The notes: generated by a model from the sequence alone, not told the origin. A stretch of 64,000 nt of DNA from Warburgia ugandensis (GCA_035236585.1 CP141135.1:2204001-2268000), one strand, 5' to 3'. Positions 12,850 to 24,612 are shown, counted from the stretch's first letter. A program made the numbers and translations.

Positions 12850-12962
12850 ATTCATCTGAAATTTTCCCAATAAAGGGAAAGTGCCACCTCGAACCTCCAA
12901 CTATCCAACTAACGAGGAGAGGCACCATGTTGTCTGCGACCAACTGTGCTAGAAGGCTTTCA
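12850..12962 (-). mobile_element. tRNA-derived SINE-like segment, family C
   Basis: On the minus strand: GTTGGTCGCAGACAACATGG ... GGAGGTTCGAGGTGGCACTT followed by TCCCTTTATTGGG. Shares TGGTCGCAGACAAC with the copy at 18358 and the GTTCGAGGTGGCACTT core with that at 9768. Confidence 0.5.
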
Positions 12963-13491
12963 GCAATTCTTTGTTCCAAGTTAAATCATGTAAAGCATTG
13001 TCGAGTAAATGTATGTGCTTTGTTTAGCAACCATTGGGTTGTGGGTTCAAATCCCTCCCTATTTAAAGATATGCAGTTCCACAGTGGATTCCAACTTTTG
13101 TCATCCTTATTTTTCTTCTCACATAATAATTTTCAATTTTTTCTTGAGTTCTGAATTTAGATCACTGATAAATGTAGTGTTCAGGAGGATTTAATGGTTT
13201 TCCTAAGTAGAATTAAGGATCAGGCTCAAGTGAACCAAAGTAAAAGCCAAAAGAAATCCATTAATGCACCTAATCAATGGGTACATACCATGAACCATTA
13301 GCCACTATATCCAATCCAATGGGCATAAAACTAGGCACTCTGGTCATTTGAGAGAATATGAAAATAAATTGGTTTGATCAGTTGATTCTCTTCTCTTTTT
13401 AGAGCCAAATCAATTCTTTTGAGAAGGTTAAGTTGTCTAAAACATGGTTACCCTATTGCTTGTTTGTGTGTATGTGTGTGTGTATATATAT

Positions 13492-13667
13492 ACAGAAGTG
13501 ATAATTTCAACTATTTAGTGCAGGTGTAAAGTGCAAGTGACATATGATTGGCTAGAAAAAAGTTAAAAACAGTAATTTTCTCTAACTTTTTTTTATTATG
13601 ACTTTTTTTAGCCAATCATATATTACCTGTATCTTACACTTGCATTAAATAGCTAAAATTAATACTG

Positions 13668-13669
<2 letters not shown>
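13492..13669. mobile_element. MITE with CAGTGATAATTT-type inverted termini, complete copy
   Basis: The left end ACAGAAGTGATAATTTCAAC then TATTTAGTGCAGGTGTAAAG mirrors the right end, which reads AACAGTATTAATTTTAGCTA then TTTAATGCAAGTGTAAGA on the minus strand. The arms are about 70 bp and extend to ATGATTGGCTARAAAAA. It sits between TA-rich tracts. A relative lies at 45614-45788. Confidence 0.75.
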
Positions 13670-13712
<43 letters not shown>

Positions 13713-13783
13713 AAGTGGTAATTTTAACTGTTTTATGTAGGTGCAAAGAAAAGGTAACATTTGATTGGCTGGAAAAAAACATA

Positions 13784-13847
<64 letters not shown>

Positions 13848-13882
13848 ACAGTGTTAATTTTAGCTATTTAATGCAAGTGTAT
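13669..13882. repeat. TA and CT microsatellites with two further left-end fragments of the same MITE
   Basis: (TA)n at 13669-13710, then a MITE left end from 13711 (GGAAGTGGTAATTTTAACTG ... TTTGATTGGCTGG), (CT)n at 13785-13820, (AT)n at 13821-13846, and a third left end from 13847 (AACAGTGTTAATTTTAGCTA). Three left ends and one right end within 400 bp suggest repeated insertion into, or slippage at, the TA tracts. Confidence 0.8.
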
Positions 13883-13886
13883 ATGG

Positions 13887-14111
13887 CTCTAAGGTTCAGT
13901 AAACTTTTGTACTTTTGTAGCGGCTATTTTTTAACCGTGGAGAACCTCAATCCAGAGGGATTCTCCCTTGTTTCTTTTGAAAACATGAGGTGGGGGAGAC
14001 TCTAAGGTTCAGTAAACTTTTGTACTTTGTAGCGGCTATTTTTTAACCGTGGAGAACCTCAATCCAGAGGGATTCTCCCTTGTTTCTTTTGAAAACATGA
14101 GGTGGGGGAGA
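13887..14111. repeat. Near-perfect 113-bp tandem duplication
   Basis: Unit 1 (13887-13999) and unit 2 (14000-14111) are the same sequence from CTCTAAGGTTCAGTAAAC to GAGGTGGGGGAGA, except for one missing T in unit 2. The unit (TAGCGGCTATTTTTTAACCG, GGAGAACCTCAATCCAGAGG) resembles the 3' part of a copia LTR; a related sequence flanks the MITE at 45.6 kb. Confidence 0.92.
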
Positions 14112-15207
14112 AGTAGCTTTAAGGACAGAAGTAGCCTAAACTTGATGTCACGTCTCACTTAGAAAAAGTGAGAGAGAGAACAATTTCTGGTTGGGTTTTT
14201 GCTATTTCAGCCTGAACTTGAATGGCACTTTTACTACAACTCCTTGGCAGGAAATCCACTTGCCTCCTTATCTGCAAGTGACAGTAATCCTGAGAAAAGA
14301 TACACTATGGTTTTGTGGCTGTAGAAGTGCAATAATTTCAGTGATTTTTGGTGAGATCCCAGCCGCTTATCTTTCATTCAAGATCTTAGTAAAAGTGACC
14401 CTATGATTGATCTGTCTACATTTATACAAATGACCCTATTTTTATACTCGTTAACCTGACATCTATGTAGGACTAACTCTCTTTAGTTATGAAACACTTG
14501 AAAGGGGCTGTTTGGCAGGGGAAGAGCTTATGTAGGTATAGTAGCTTCTTACAACTTCTCTCCTATCCATGTTTTGAGACATCCAACAGCAAAGAACGGG
14601 TTAGCTAACCAGGGAAAAGCTTATACAAGGATGGTGATCCTGTTCCAGACTGACCCTTTTAGTATCATGTGAAACTGTTTCATTACTTGCATGTCACGGC
14701 ACTAACTTGAAGAACACTCACAGAAGACAGAAGATGCTAACATTGCTTTATTCTTGGAAGATTACTTAGTAACTTTACTGCAAAAGCTTTTGATAAAATC
14801 TAGATTTCTTTTGTTCATGAACCTTGTAGGCCTTCACCTTCTATCACATGGCCCATCAGGCCATGTAAAGCCAAATCATATGTAGGGACTACCATGCATG
14901 TGTGACAAATCAATTCCAAAATTCTTAAAACAGACTGCTTGAGTCTCAGAGTGTGTCAGCACCTGCAGACAAGACTAACACCTTTTAAGATACCCTCTTC
15001 TCTTTAAGAAAATTACAGGGAAAAGTTAGGATAGATGCTCAATATATATTTCTTCTTCATTGAAAGAATAATCCTAGAAATGGTTAAATCAGATATTTAA
15101 CTAAGAAATTAAATAATTCAGTTATTTCTCAGCATATAAGTGAAATAAATGTCTTGTTTTTCTAACCAGTACCACTCTCTCATTCTCTGAAGTTCCTGAA
15201 ACCACCG
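14112..15207. other. Region upstream of the BTB/NPH3 gene
   Basis: No credible coding frame or recognisable repeat. The 3' part should hold the promoter and 5' leader of the gene starting at 15208. I saw no element that fixes the transcription start. Confidence 0.4.
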
Positions 15208-17881
15208 ATGAAAGAGCTCTGTGATCTGAAAGTTCATGTTAATGGCAAGCATACTTTCCTTCTCAGTCAGGTAATTCAATCTGAAAAGCTACATTCCTTC
15301 CTTCTGTTCAGCTTCCATTTTCAGAATTCATAAATGGGCTTTCTTTCATTTTCATGTTTCTGTAGAGAATTATCTCAAAATTCTCTGGGAGATTGAAGAA
15401 GACGATAAAGCAAGAAAAGAAGACCCAGATCAAAGATTTAGGATTGAAGATCACTGGATTTCCGGGTGGCCCAGATGGATTTGAGCTGGTTTCAAGATTC
15501 TGCTACAAAAATGGCAAAATCACAATAAGTCCATCAAATATCTCTCTTCTCTATTGCTCTGCCATCTTCCTAGAAATGACTGAAGAAATGAGAAGCTTCA
15601 ATCTCCTGCAGCAGACAGAAACATTTCTTGTCGGCATTTTCTACTGGACTTGGAATGATATCTTGACAGCTTTAAAGTCCTGTGAATCTTTCTTTTCCTG
15701 TGCAGATTCATCTGGTCTTCTTCAGAAGCTCATCAATTCTCTTCTTGAAAAGATTGCAGAAAATTCAGATATTACCCTCACACCTTCTTCATCATCATCT
15801 TCTACTTCACTGGAAACAGCATCTGGTTTCAGATCATCCTCATTTACAAAAACCCCTGATACCATAAAATCGAGTTCAAGCAGAGTTTGGTGGTTTGATG
15901 ATCTAACCACGTTACCCCCAAAAATCATTGAAAAGATTATCAAAATATTGGGTGCTTATCGAACTGATAACAACAGTCTTATTCTCACCAAATTCCTTCT
16001 CCACTACCTGAAAACAACCGTTCAAAGGGGAATTGGATTAAGGTCGGAATATAGTGGGCTTGCAGATACTGCTCTCAATGGAGTAGTTTCAGTGGGCAAA
16101 ACAGCTTTTTCTTGCAGAGGAATATTTTGGGTTATGAGATCCGTTTCTGGATTGGGTTTAAGCAAAGATTATGCGACCCAGTTGGAGAAACTGATTGGTG
16201 GAATACTTGATCAAGCAACTTTGGATGATTTACTGGTTTCGGGACAGGATGGAGCTGTTTATGATGTTAATCTGGTTTTGAGATTGATTAGAGTCTTTGT
16301 CAATGAAGAAGAAGGAATGTCTTTACAGAAGATGAAAAAGGTTGGGAGATTAATTGACAAATATTTGAGAGAAATCTCTCCTGATCAGAGCTTGAAGGTC
16401 ACCAAGTTCCTTGCAGTTGCAGAAATCCTGCCTGATACCGCTAGAGACTGTCATGATGGGGTCTACAGAGCTATAGAGATTTATCTTGAGGTAAGAACTA
16501 GGAACACCAACCCATTACAGGTGCAATATTCTTCCGCGTTGTTCATTAAAAATCAATTGTTTCTTATTTAATGCTTGCATATAATGTCTATTTCATTCTG
16601 TTTTTGTTCTTTTTTCCTCCATTTTTTCTCTAAAATATAATGCATATTTTAGATTGGAACATATTTTCTGTAATTAATGTCCTCACGCTCTTGAAGTTTC
16701 TGGTTAATTATTGCTGTCACACATTGCAAATGATTGGCGTCTATCTGAATTTCTGTTAAAATTTTATTTTCTTTATAATTTCTCTAGCTATTATAGTATA
16801 GAATTGAAGGGAACTGATAATTCCTACCCATTTGTTTTGATTCTGACACCACCACTCTCTATTTGGTAAACTTCTCAAATGAAGTTATCCTAGAAGTGCA
16901 GTAAAACCGGGATAAGATCTTACCAAGAAAAGACTTCCCCACAATTAAACAGCTCTTTGAAGGGACAAATTTAGGGGGGTGCCCTTAAGAAAAAAGGGGC
17001 GTTGGGATGGTGGGTTGCTGGAGTACTCTGTTTCCATTCTTTCTCTTTCATTGCTCTGTTTCACGTCCCAAGTTTCAGGTTACTGCCAAAGCTTATTAAT
17101 GCTTTTGAATGTAAATCATAGGATTGGTTGGTAGTAGCTGGAATTTCAGCTGTACCAAATACAGTATTCCTGAACTACCCATCTCTCCCTGAGTCACATT
17201 TTTCTTGGATTGCATTAGATTTTGGGCCCCACAGAAATTCAACAATCCTAACCATCCACTATGTTTTACATTAGTTTCCCTATTAGTGCAGAATTAGGCT
17301 GTTGTGGTTGAAAATTTTGCATATATAGTAGAGATCAGCAGATGAGTATGAGTGGGCCGTGGGCCCACTCATGATCTATTGGATGGACAGTTCAGATCTA
17401 TAGTATAGGCTGTATGGCAGAGTCTTTTGATTAGATAACTAATTCCAATTAATTGGTCTTTCTTCAGTCCCATTCCACACTCACTTCGGATGAGAGAACC
17501 AGGCTTTGTAGATGTCTGAACTACCAAAAGCTCACCCTTGATGCTTGTAAGGATCTTGCAAAGAGCCCCAGGATCCCACCAAGGGTAGCGATTCAAGCAC
17601 TGATTTCACAACAATCTAAGCAACAGGTCAAAATCAGAACCATTGAATCTCCCAAAATGGTGGACCCTGGAATGAGTACATACTACAGATCGGAGACAGA
17701 TCGGTCGTCAGATTTTTTGGACGAAAAGGAAGAGATGAGATTGAATTTACAAAGGATGCAATGCAGGGTGATGCAGCTGGAGAAGGTGTGTAAAGAAATG
17801 AAGGGTCAGATGACAAAGATGGTGAAGAACAAGGTTTTGAACACCCCGGCACATAATAGAGCCATGCCTAGGCTATGTTGA
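15208..17881 (+). CDS. BTB/POZ domain NPH3-family protein (At3g22104-like), complete
   Basis: A member of the NPH3/RPT2 family, whose proteins act as substrate adaptors for CUL3 ubiquitin ligases in phototropism and auxin transport; the precise role of this subgroup is unknown to me. Exons: 15208-15270, 15366-16490, 17468-17881; all junctions are in phase 0, giving 533 residues. The start is the first ATG before CDLKVHVNGKHTFLLSQ, the usual opening of this BTB domain (about residues 1-95, including GFPGGPDGFELVSRFCYKNG). A serine-rich linker follows (about 155-190). The NPH3 domain starts at WWFDDLTTLPP and holds YDVNLVLRLIRVF, LPDTARDCHDGVYRAIEIYL and LCRCLNYQKLTLDAC. A short coiled coil near the C-terminus (EEMRLNLQRMQCRVMQLEKV) is typical of the family. 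Intron 2 (16491-17467) is about 1 kb. No sign of decay. Confidence 0.93.
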
Positions 17882-18199
17882 CTTTCTCTCTCTCTTCAAT
17901 TTGTAATGTAAAAAGGTGTAATTCTTTTATGATAATTGAGTTAAGGGCAATTTGGGAATTCGCAAACCAGTAGTGCGAATATGGGCATTTAATTCAGGCG
18001 TAAGGTCGGTGAGGAACATGGGTGGGGTCAGCAGCCAAACGCAAGTGGGCTGGTCGGCCAGGGGCATTTTGGGAATAAAAATATTCCTTGGAGGTGCTCA
18101 AGTCAAGAAGGGTTGTTGGCCAGTTTGACTGTTGAGCAGGAGGACATCAATCCTGGGACAAATTTATTCATGGATAGTGTTCTTAAGTCTTAACCCTAT
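17882..18199. other. 3' flank of the BTB/NPH3 gene
   Basis: Probable 3' UTR (CT-rich start, then AT-rich), followed by unassigned sequence. No ORF of interest. Confidence 0.45.
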
Positions 18200-18305
18200 T
18201 AATGGCGAAAGATTTTTGAGTCTTTAATATAATTCAATTTCAAGGTCTAAAATAATTTCATTTTTTATAGAAATTAATTTCCATTCATTTTCAGCAGACA
18301 TTTTT
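18200..18305. mobile_element. Tourist-like MITE, partial
   Basis: Shares TTTTTGAGTCTTTAATATAA, TTCAATTTCAAGGTCTAAAA and an end reading GAAATTAATTTCCATTCATT with the element at 58746-58960. The left end is missing. Confidence 0.5.
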
Positions 18306-18357
18306 TAAATTTAGCAAAGACTTCTGCTTTTGGTATAAAAAAAATTAGTCAAGTGCA

Positions 18358-18490
18358 AATGGTCGCAGACAACAGTGCATGTCTCTTCGAATATGCTTGT
18401 TGGACGTTCGAATTGCCTATTTACCTTTGGCCGTAATTAGATTTAGGAGCTTGCACCAGTGATTTGCTTTGTAATTCTTCGCCGACACCA
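18358..18490 (+). mobile_element. tRNA-derived SINE-like segment, family C
   Basis: Contains TGGTCGCAGACAACAGTGCA and GTTGGACGTTCGAATTGCC, matching the minus-strand copy at 12850-12962, and a TTTGCTTTGTAATTCTTC block that also occurs in the 37753-37930 copy. Confidence 0.45.
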
Positions 18491-18693
18491 AAAAAAAGAG
18501 TTACAATTGCACCAAGTCCTCTAGCCAATGACGCAAACTGAAGTCCTCTCACCTGGGTAACCAGTGATCAAGGCTGTGTATGGATGTGCGTCTCTACCTT
18601 CAACAAAAATTAAAACAAAAAACAACAACGCTAGAAAAAAGAAGAATAAAGAATCAGCCCCTCAAGATCATGGACGGGCTCAACCATCCAAGT

Positions 18694-18864
18694 AAAAGGG
18701 CAGTTCCGGTGCACGAAGCTCCCACCTATGCAGGGAGCAGGGAAGGGGCGGGCCACAATGGCTTAAATTAGACAGCCTTACTTTACATTTTTGTAAGAGA
18801 CTAATTCCACGCCTTGAATCCATGACCTCAAAGTCATATGATGACAACTTTTACCGTGGCTCAA
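18694..18864 (-). mobile_element. Au SINE copy
   Basis: On the minus strand: AGCCACGGTAAAAGTTGTCA, TCATGGATTCAAGGCGTGG, then a 3' end GGGAGCTTCGTGCACCGGAA. Nearly full length; the head is worn. Confidence 0.8.
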
Positions 18865-19081
18865 CTATCCAAGTATAAGACACTAATGATACATGCTACC
18901 GTAAGTGCTTGTTCAATGTCACATAGAAAGCACTTTCGGGGTTCAATATATCCGGTCTTTTATGTCTACGAACTGCCAACATTCCCCATCCAGCCTAAGA
19001 TGATCCAATTACATGGAGGTGCGAGGAAGCTTCGTGCATGGACATTTGCTGGGTACTATATTTATTGATAGCTTTTGGTTG

Positions 19082-19180
19082 GGCTTAAGTCAGAGTTGTG
19101 TGACCTCGAGGATATGAGTTTTAGGAGTGAAAGTAGTCTTTTGTAAAATGCAAAATAAGACTGCGTACTACAGGGGCCAA
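19082..19180 (+). mobile_element. Au SINE relic
   Basis: Worn copy recognised by TTGTGTGACCTCGAGGATAT, TAGTCTTTTGTAAAATGCAA and AATAAGACTGCGTACTACAG in the Au order. The 3' end is lost. Confidence 0.55.
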
Positions 19181-19579
19181 AGATCAAACGAGGGGTGATA
19201 AAACCATGCCACAGTTAAATTTTGACAGGACTCACACCCATTGATGGGCCCTGGAGTGAAAGATGAGAAAATTTCTCTCCATTGATTGATGTGCATGAAG
19301 ATCCAACTACCACCATTTTGCAATCCATTTTTCACCCATAATCAAGGTCCAGGATCATTCGGTGGAGAAGATGTGGCCCCAAAAGATCTTGAGCAGGAGA
19401 TATGTACTTAGTGTAGTGATTGCAAGTCCAGGCATCACCTAATTTCTACTATTTTATACTTCAAAGAACAAATTTAAGCTTGTCTAAGATGCAAATTATG
19501 CACCTGAAATTGTTTTGTTCATGAAAATTGAGTCATGAGAAAAAGTTTAGCCTCATAATAAGTTCCTCTTAAATTCCGG

Positions 19580-19736
19580 CATGGTTGGCAGGAAATAGAT
19601 GAAAATTGATTTCCCACAACATAAAATTATTGGGTCTTTAGCGTAATTTACTTTCAACTTATAAAACATTTTGCACGGAGAATTTCTTTTTGTCTAGAAA
19701 TCAATTTTCATCCATTTCCTGCCAACTAAATAGGCC
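19580..19736. mobile_element. Tourist-like MITE
   Basis: The left end TTGGCAGGAAATAGATGAAA then ATTGATTTCC is mirrored at the right end, which reads TTGGCAGGAAATGGATGAAA then ATTGATTTC on the minus strand; about 155 bp overall. The right end adjoins AAATAGGCC, the GGCCTATTT motif of PIF/Harbinger-derived MITEs. No coding capacity. Confidence 0.7.
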
Positions 19737-19990
19737 ATAAGATATCCCATTTTTACATAACAGGCCTTATTTTTGGCTGATCTGATTCATTCATCTGATT
19801 TCCAACATCCTACATCGACTATAACTAACACATTGACGGATTGGATGAGAGCAGTTTGGTAACCAAATTTCACAAGGAATGAAAATGTCAATTAGCAGTG
19901 CTCTTCTCCGTACTGCCCTTTTTTACACAATTATCATTCAAGAAAATAAAGCAGATAAACACTACTTGCAGCCAAATTCTACTCAGTTTG

Positions 19991-20140
19991 AAGGGGAGCC
20001 TTGGCACAACGATAAAGTTGTCGGCGTGTGACCTTGGACTCACGGATTCTCATGAAAGCAGCCTGTTGCAAAAATACAAGATAAGACTGTGTACTACAGA
20101 CCTTTGTGATCCACCTTTGGAGCTTTGTGTACCAGAGCCC
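19991..20140 (+). mobile_element. Au SINE, 3' truncated
   Basis: AAGGGGAGCCTTGGCACAAC opens the copy. GTGTGACCTTGGACTCACGG, GCAGCCTGTTGCAAAAATAC and AAGATAAGACTGTGTACTAC follow in order. The match fades after CCTTTGTGATCCACC. Confidence 0.8.
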
Positions 20141-20615
20141 TCTTATTTTAGAGACCCAAATAACGTGAGCTTATGTTCTTTTAAAAAGACTTGCTAGCAC
20201 GTTAAAATGGCTAAAACACCCATCTTAAGCACAAGAAACATATACGTGGCAGAATGGCATAGGCCGTCAAAAGAGTCCTAGTAGGAGTAGATAATGCTCT
20301 CCGAGATGACTTTTATAGATCTAAGTTGTTCATCATGTTCAGAATGGTTCAGATAGGTTACATATGGAATTTCTGGGCCACGGATGATGGATACTTTCAG
20401 CTTGGGTTCAGCAAGTTTAAATCCAAAACTATGGGCTTTCTCAAGAAGCAAAAACAAGTATTTAGGATCCTCCAAATGCATTGATTTCTCATGGGTTACC
20501 TAATTTTTGTACGACGAACGTGATGAACTGCTTATATCTTCAAAAAAACAAAAACTAGAGCAACACATCAACTCTCGTGAGACTCAACATGTCATGACTC
20601 TTAAGCCAAACCCTT

Positions 20616-20855
20616 AATGCCTGTTTGTTTTGCAGGGAATATATGGAAAACAATTTTATCAGAAAAATATTTCTCCATGAAAGGTATTTTAAACCTTGAA
20701 ATAATTATGTCAAAGACCCAAAAATTATACGCTACAAAAGATTTTTGTGTCGTTGGTAGAATTTAATTTCAAACTACAACACACTTTTCACAGAGAATTC
20801 CTTTTTGCACAGAAGTCAATTTCTGTCCATTTCCTGCACACCAAAAAAGCCCTTA
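20616..20855. mobile_element. Tourist-like MITE with TTA/TAA flanks
   Basis: The left end ATGCCTGTTTGTTTTGCAGG is mirrored by the right end, which on the minus strand reads AGGGCTTTTTTGGTGTGCAG then GAAATGGACAGAAATTGAC. It is flanked by TTA on the left and TAA on the right, as expected for PIF/Harbinger target sites. Related copies: 19580, 58746, 18200. Confidence 0.65.
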
Positions 20856-21007
20856 ACTTACCAATTCTTACAAAAAACATAATGATTTTTATCGAAAGAC
20901 TCATGATATTTAGAGACACATTTCAAGTTTCTCATATAAAATGCATACTTTGGACATATTTATTTTATTTTTTTAGTTCTAAAAATCAATTATGGTCATT
21001 AATTGCA

Positions 21008-21145
21008 CATAAGCCAATATAGCCCAATAGTTAGATTGAGGTGCCTCTCCTGTAAGTAGATCACGTGTTTAAGATAGTGTATTGCATCCCTTTAGGCATG
21101 TATGATGCACGTTGAAGGGGGTGCTGCGAAAATACGTTAATAAAT
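21008..21145 (+). mobile_element. tRNA-derived SINE-like segment, family B
   Basis: AAGCCAATATAGCCCAATAG, AGATTGAGGTGCCTCTCCTG and CACGTGTTTAAGATAGTG parallel the copy at 10065; the minus-strand copy at 33430-33612 is the best preserved. Confidence 0.5.
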
Positions 21146-21302
21146 AAAACAATTTATCGAGATTAACTACTCAATGAAAACAAAAGCAAAGTTCATCCAA
21201 TTAGCTTGATTTTTTATGCGCACTTTGGTAATCTAAAGACCACACCTATCCTCTAAAAGAAGGTTTGAATGTCATTCCTAAGTGAAAACCTCCGAGACAA
21301 TG

Positions 21303-21386
21303 CCAAATAGTTATGCCTTTCGTGTAGGTCGGAACTTGTCCGACAAAGAATTTCGCTACCTTAGGTCCCTTATAGTTACGGCCACC
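21303..21386 (-). pseudogene. Plastid-derived 23S rRNA fragment (nuclear plastid DNA)
   Basis: On the minus strand this reads GGCCGTAACTATAAGGGACC, TAAGGTAGCGAAATTCTTTG and CGGACAAGTTCCGACCTAC, a near copy of the very conserved 23S rRNA core (GGCCGTAACTATAACGGTCC ...). The adjoining ATGCCTTTCG and CCAAATAG match the plastid version better than the mitochondrial one, from memory. Several substitutions show it is a non-functional relic. Confidence 0.85.
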
Positions 21387-21463
21387 GGTACTTTCAAGGG
21401 GTGGTAACTACCATTTTAACTCTTCATTTTGACAATGCGAATATTCTACTAATAAGTTTTCTT

Positions 21464-21685
21464 TTAGTTCAAAATGATCAATATGTAGAATTAGAACAAG
21501 TAATTGCTAATATTTACGCTGAAACAGCCACTTTCAATTTTAAAGAGAAATTTGGAAAACATATTTTTTTCTGACTCAAGAGGAAAAAATGCAATGGAGT
21601 ACCGATGTGTACAATGCACCCGAATATACATATAGTAATATTCATCTCTTACCAGAAGCAAGTTATTTATGGATATTTAGTAACT
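21464..21685 (+). pseudogene. rpoC2: Plastid rpoC2 fragment, frameshifted
   Basis: The plus strand reads [20 protein letters not shown] then FKEKFGKHI, then, after a frameshift near 21565, a stretch corresponding to WSTDVYNAPEYTYSNIHLLP, matching the plastid RNA polymerase beta'' subunit. Short insertions and substitutions break the frame. It lies about 80 bp from the 23S fragment although the two genes are far apart in plastomes, so this is a composite nuclear plastid insertion. Confidence 0.88.
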
Positions 21686-21874
21686 AAGTATAAAAATTAG
21701 AAAACAGAGATTTTCCCCCCACTAAATTATATACTCTTTTCAAAACTGGCTTTACAACTTTTTCTTCACCCCCCTTATCCTCAAAGGTTTGTGTGTATCT
21801 GAACAAATTTTTCTTCAACGATGCTTATGGTGTGCTAAGATGTAAGCATCTCGAAGTTTAAATTCATGTCAACT

Positions 21875-22052
21875 AAGGGCAGTCTCAATGCACGAAGTTC
21901 CAATGTATGTAGGGTCCAAAGAAGGAGTGGACTATAAGGGTTTATAGCATGCAGTCTATTTTGCATTTTTGCAAGAGGTTATTTTCACATCTTAAACCCG
22001 TAATCTCAGCGTCACGTGACAACAACTTTACTGTCGCATCAATGCTCCTCTT
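21875..22052 (-). mobile_element. Au SINE copy
   Basis: The minus strand shows a worn head (GAGCATTGATGCGACAGTAA), AGATTACGGGTTTAAGATGT (B-box region), CCTCTTGCAAAAATGCAAAA and the 3' end GAACTTCGTGCATTGAGACT. Diverged but nearly full length. Confidence 0.75.
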
Positions 22053-22266
22053 CTATTTACTATTTTGCAATACTGGAAGAAAATAATTGTGTCTTTTGTT
22101 ACAAAATATATTTATTTGTACTGCCCTAAATCTTCTTTATTTTGTAGCAGCTTTTTTTTTTAACTGTGAAGATATTGAAATTGGTGTGGATGTGTTTTTC
22201 TTGGTTTAACTACATGCTACAGCCAAACTATCTTAGCCGTTGATTTCAATAGAAAGGGAAAAGCTA

Positions 22267-22432
22267 AAAGGCAGCCCCTGTGCACAAAGCTCCTGCCTAT
22301 GCGGAGCCTCGACAGGGGCAGATTATAAGAGCCTAAAGGACACAGCTTTACCTTTTATTTTACAAGAGGCTGTTTTCACACCTTGAACTCGTGACCTCAA
22401 AGTAACAGGACAACAACTTTTACTATTGCGTG
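22267..22432 (-). mobile_element. Au SINE copy
   Basis: The minus strand shows GCAATAGTAAAAGTTGTTGT, GGTCACGAGTTCAAGGTGTG, CAGCCTCTTGTAAAATAAAA and GGAGCTTTGTGCACAGGGGC. The second Au copy within 400 bp in the same orientation. Confidence 0.8.
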
Positions 22433-24612
22433 CATTTAGCTTACTTTTGCGTGGAAAAAGGACTGAGTGAAATCTCAGACAATGTGATGAATAAAAATAG
22501 GAGTGCCATTATCAATGTTTTTGCAAAAAGGTTAATGTTTTTAAATATTTAATAGATTTTTTGAATATTTTTTTCAAACTTTATAAAAAATTGTGAATAT
22601 CTAGTAATTTATAAAATCCAGTTCCCTAGTATTTTTTGAAGATTTTAATATCTTGATGACAATTTTTTTTATATAAAATATTATTAATTAATTAATTTCC
22701 TCTATAATTAGACATGTAGTACCATGGAAATAAGATTCGGGGCCTAATACTAAAATTGAAATAATAGCGAAGAAGAAACAAAATTTCAAATAAAACCTCA
22801 TTGGTAACTATTACAAGATCTAGTGCATTGGAACTCTAGTTATGGACCCGAATCTATGAGCAAGATCAACTCATTCTCTTTTATAGGTGTAGAAATGTTC
22901 TTAGAGCTATTGACTGTCATCCGTAGTGGTAGCATGGTTTGAATAAAGACTTTCCTTCTGAGATGGGAAAGCTTGCCTTATTGATTAAGAAACCATTTGT
23001 ATGCATTCGAATAAAAAAGATCAATGTGTCTGTATAGATCTTATTCGTGGATTAACAAAAATGTGCAAAAACTCTATTTTCCTCTGCCATTCGATGAGTC
23101 CAACCTTAGACACTCTAACATCCTTTTTCAAACCTACTCCCATTTTGAGCCTAGAGATAGATAAATAAATACATCTGGTTGTACTGATGGTACAGTCCTC
23201 TTTCTGCTGAGCCGCCTTTCTCCACGTTCTTCAGAGACAAAATGTAGGACTAGTGCCAACAATTTATCATGAAAAGAGAACCAAATGAAATGCTTTAGTA
23301 AAAAATTTCGTAGAATCGAAAATGAAGTTTTCACTTTGCACTGATGATTGGGTCAATTCCATAAATATAAGTTCATAATCCCCGGCTCATTCCCATTTGG
23401 GACGGAATAGATCTACTAATTTTACTTTTATTTGTTTGATTTTTTATTTCTAATTCGAAGTATTTTTTACCAACAAGCCATAACACTAGTACTAAATTTA
23501 CAAACAAGAAAGCCTATTATTGTAGTTTGCTCAATAAACCTATCAATTACAATATATAATTAAACTTGTTATCAATGTTATAAAATTAGGCACATATTTT
23601 AAAATATCTAGACCATTCAAATAATAAGGAGCGTAAGACTTTGGAGCATAATTTAAAATACCTAAATCATTAGATAATAGGCCATCTGCCATCTTAAACC
23701 CACGTTGCAGAATATCTAAATCAGAAATATATATATATATATATATGGGCCCAAGTCTTATGTATGGCCTATGATTTGAAGAGTTTAGATCTTCTAAAAT
23801 GTAAGGTCAACTCTTACAAACCTATAATTTAAATAATTTCGACGTTCTAAAATATAAGTCCATATTTTACATAACCTATTATTTAAATGGTTTAAATGTT
23901 TCAAAATGAAAGCTTATTTATATTTTTTAATATTTGAATGATTTTGATCTTTTAAAACACAGGCCAACTCTCACATGGATTATGATGCAAATGATTTTTT
24001 TATTTTTTTTTAATCTTTCAATTGTAATTATATGGCAATCACCAAAGAATAATTTCACTTAAACTACATGCCACCCAATGAGTATCGGAGAGCTAAGATG
24101 AAAAAATGTGACTAATGACGCCCACCAAAGCTACATGCTACTCGATGAGTTAAGATAATTCAACGGTTGAGATTTTTTGAGCATGTATATTTGAGAAAGG
24201 CTCAAGATGATGAATGGTTTGGATCGAATCACATCAGGGCGCAAATGTCATCTTAGCTGCCCCCCAAAGCACAACTCATGCACGAAAGTAGGTGAAGAAG
24301 TTCTTAACACATGGAATGGTTAGCATCAAGTTGAGACGATTTTTTTCTGTTTGGGCCCACATCTAATTCTAATGCATGCAATCCTGTTCATTGATCAAGC
24401 ACAGACCACACTCGGAAGCCACCGTGTTCTAACTAAAGGACGGCTAGAATCAGTCATCGGAGAAGATCTCGATCTTCAGGATATTAACCATCTATGGTGT
24501 GGGCCAGAACATCACCAAAAATCTACAAATTACATATTCCATTCAGACAAGCAAAACACAAGGTCAGTTGCATTACATCAGCACTTTCATCTTCCGATTA
24601 CACTCTAAGTTC
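22433..24612. other. AT-rich intergenic region, no gene seen
   Basis: No supported ORF. (AT)n at 23726-23746. Around 23600-23970 a phrase of the form 'CCTAAATCATT... / TTTAAATGATTTAAATCTTT...' recurs in diverged form, suggesting old repeats. The stretch near 23360-23470 looks organelle-like to me, but I cannot identify a source. Confidence 0.4.
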
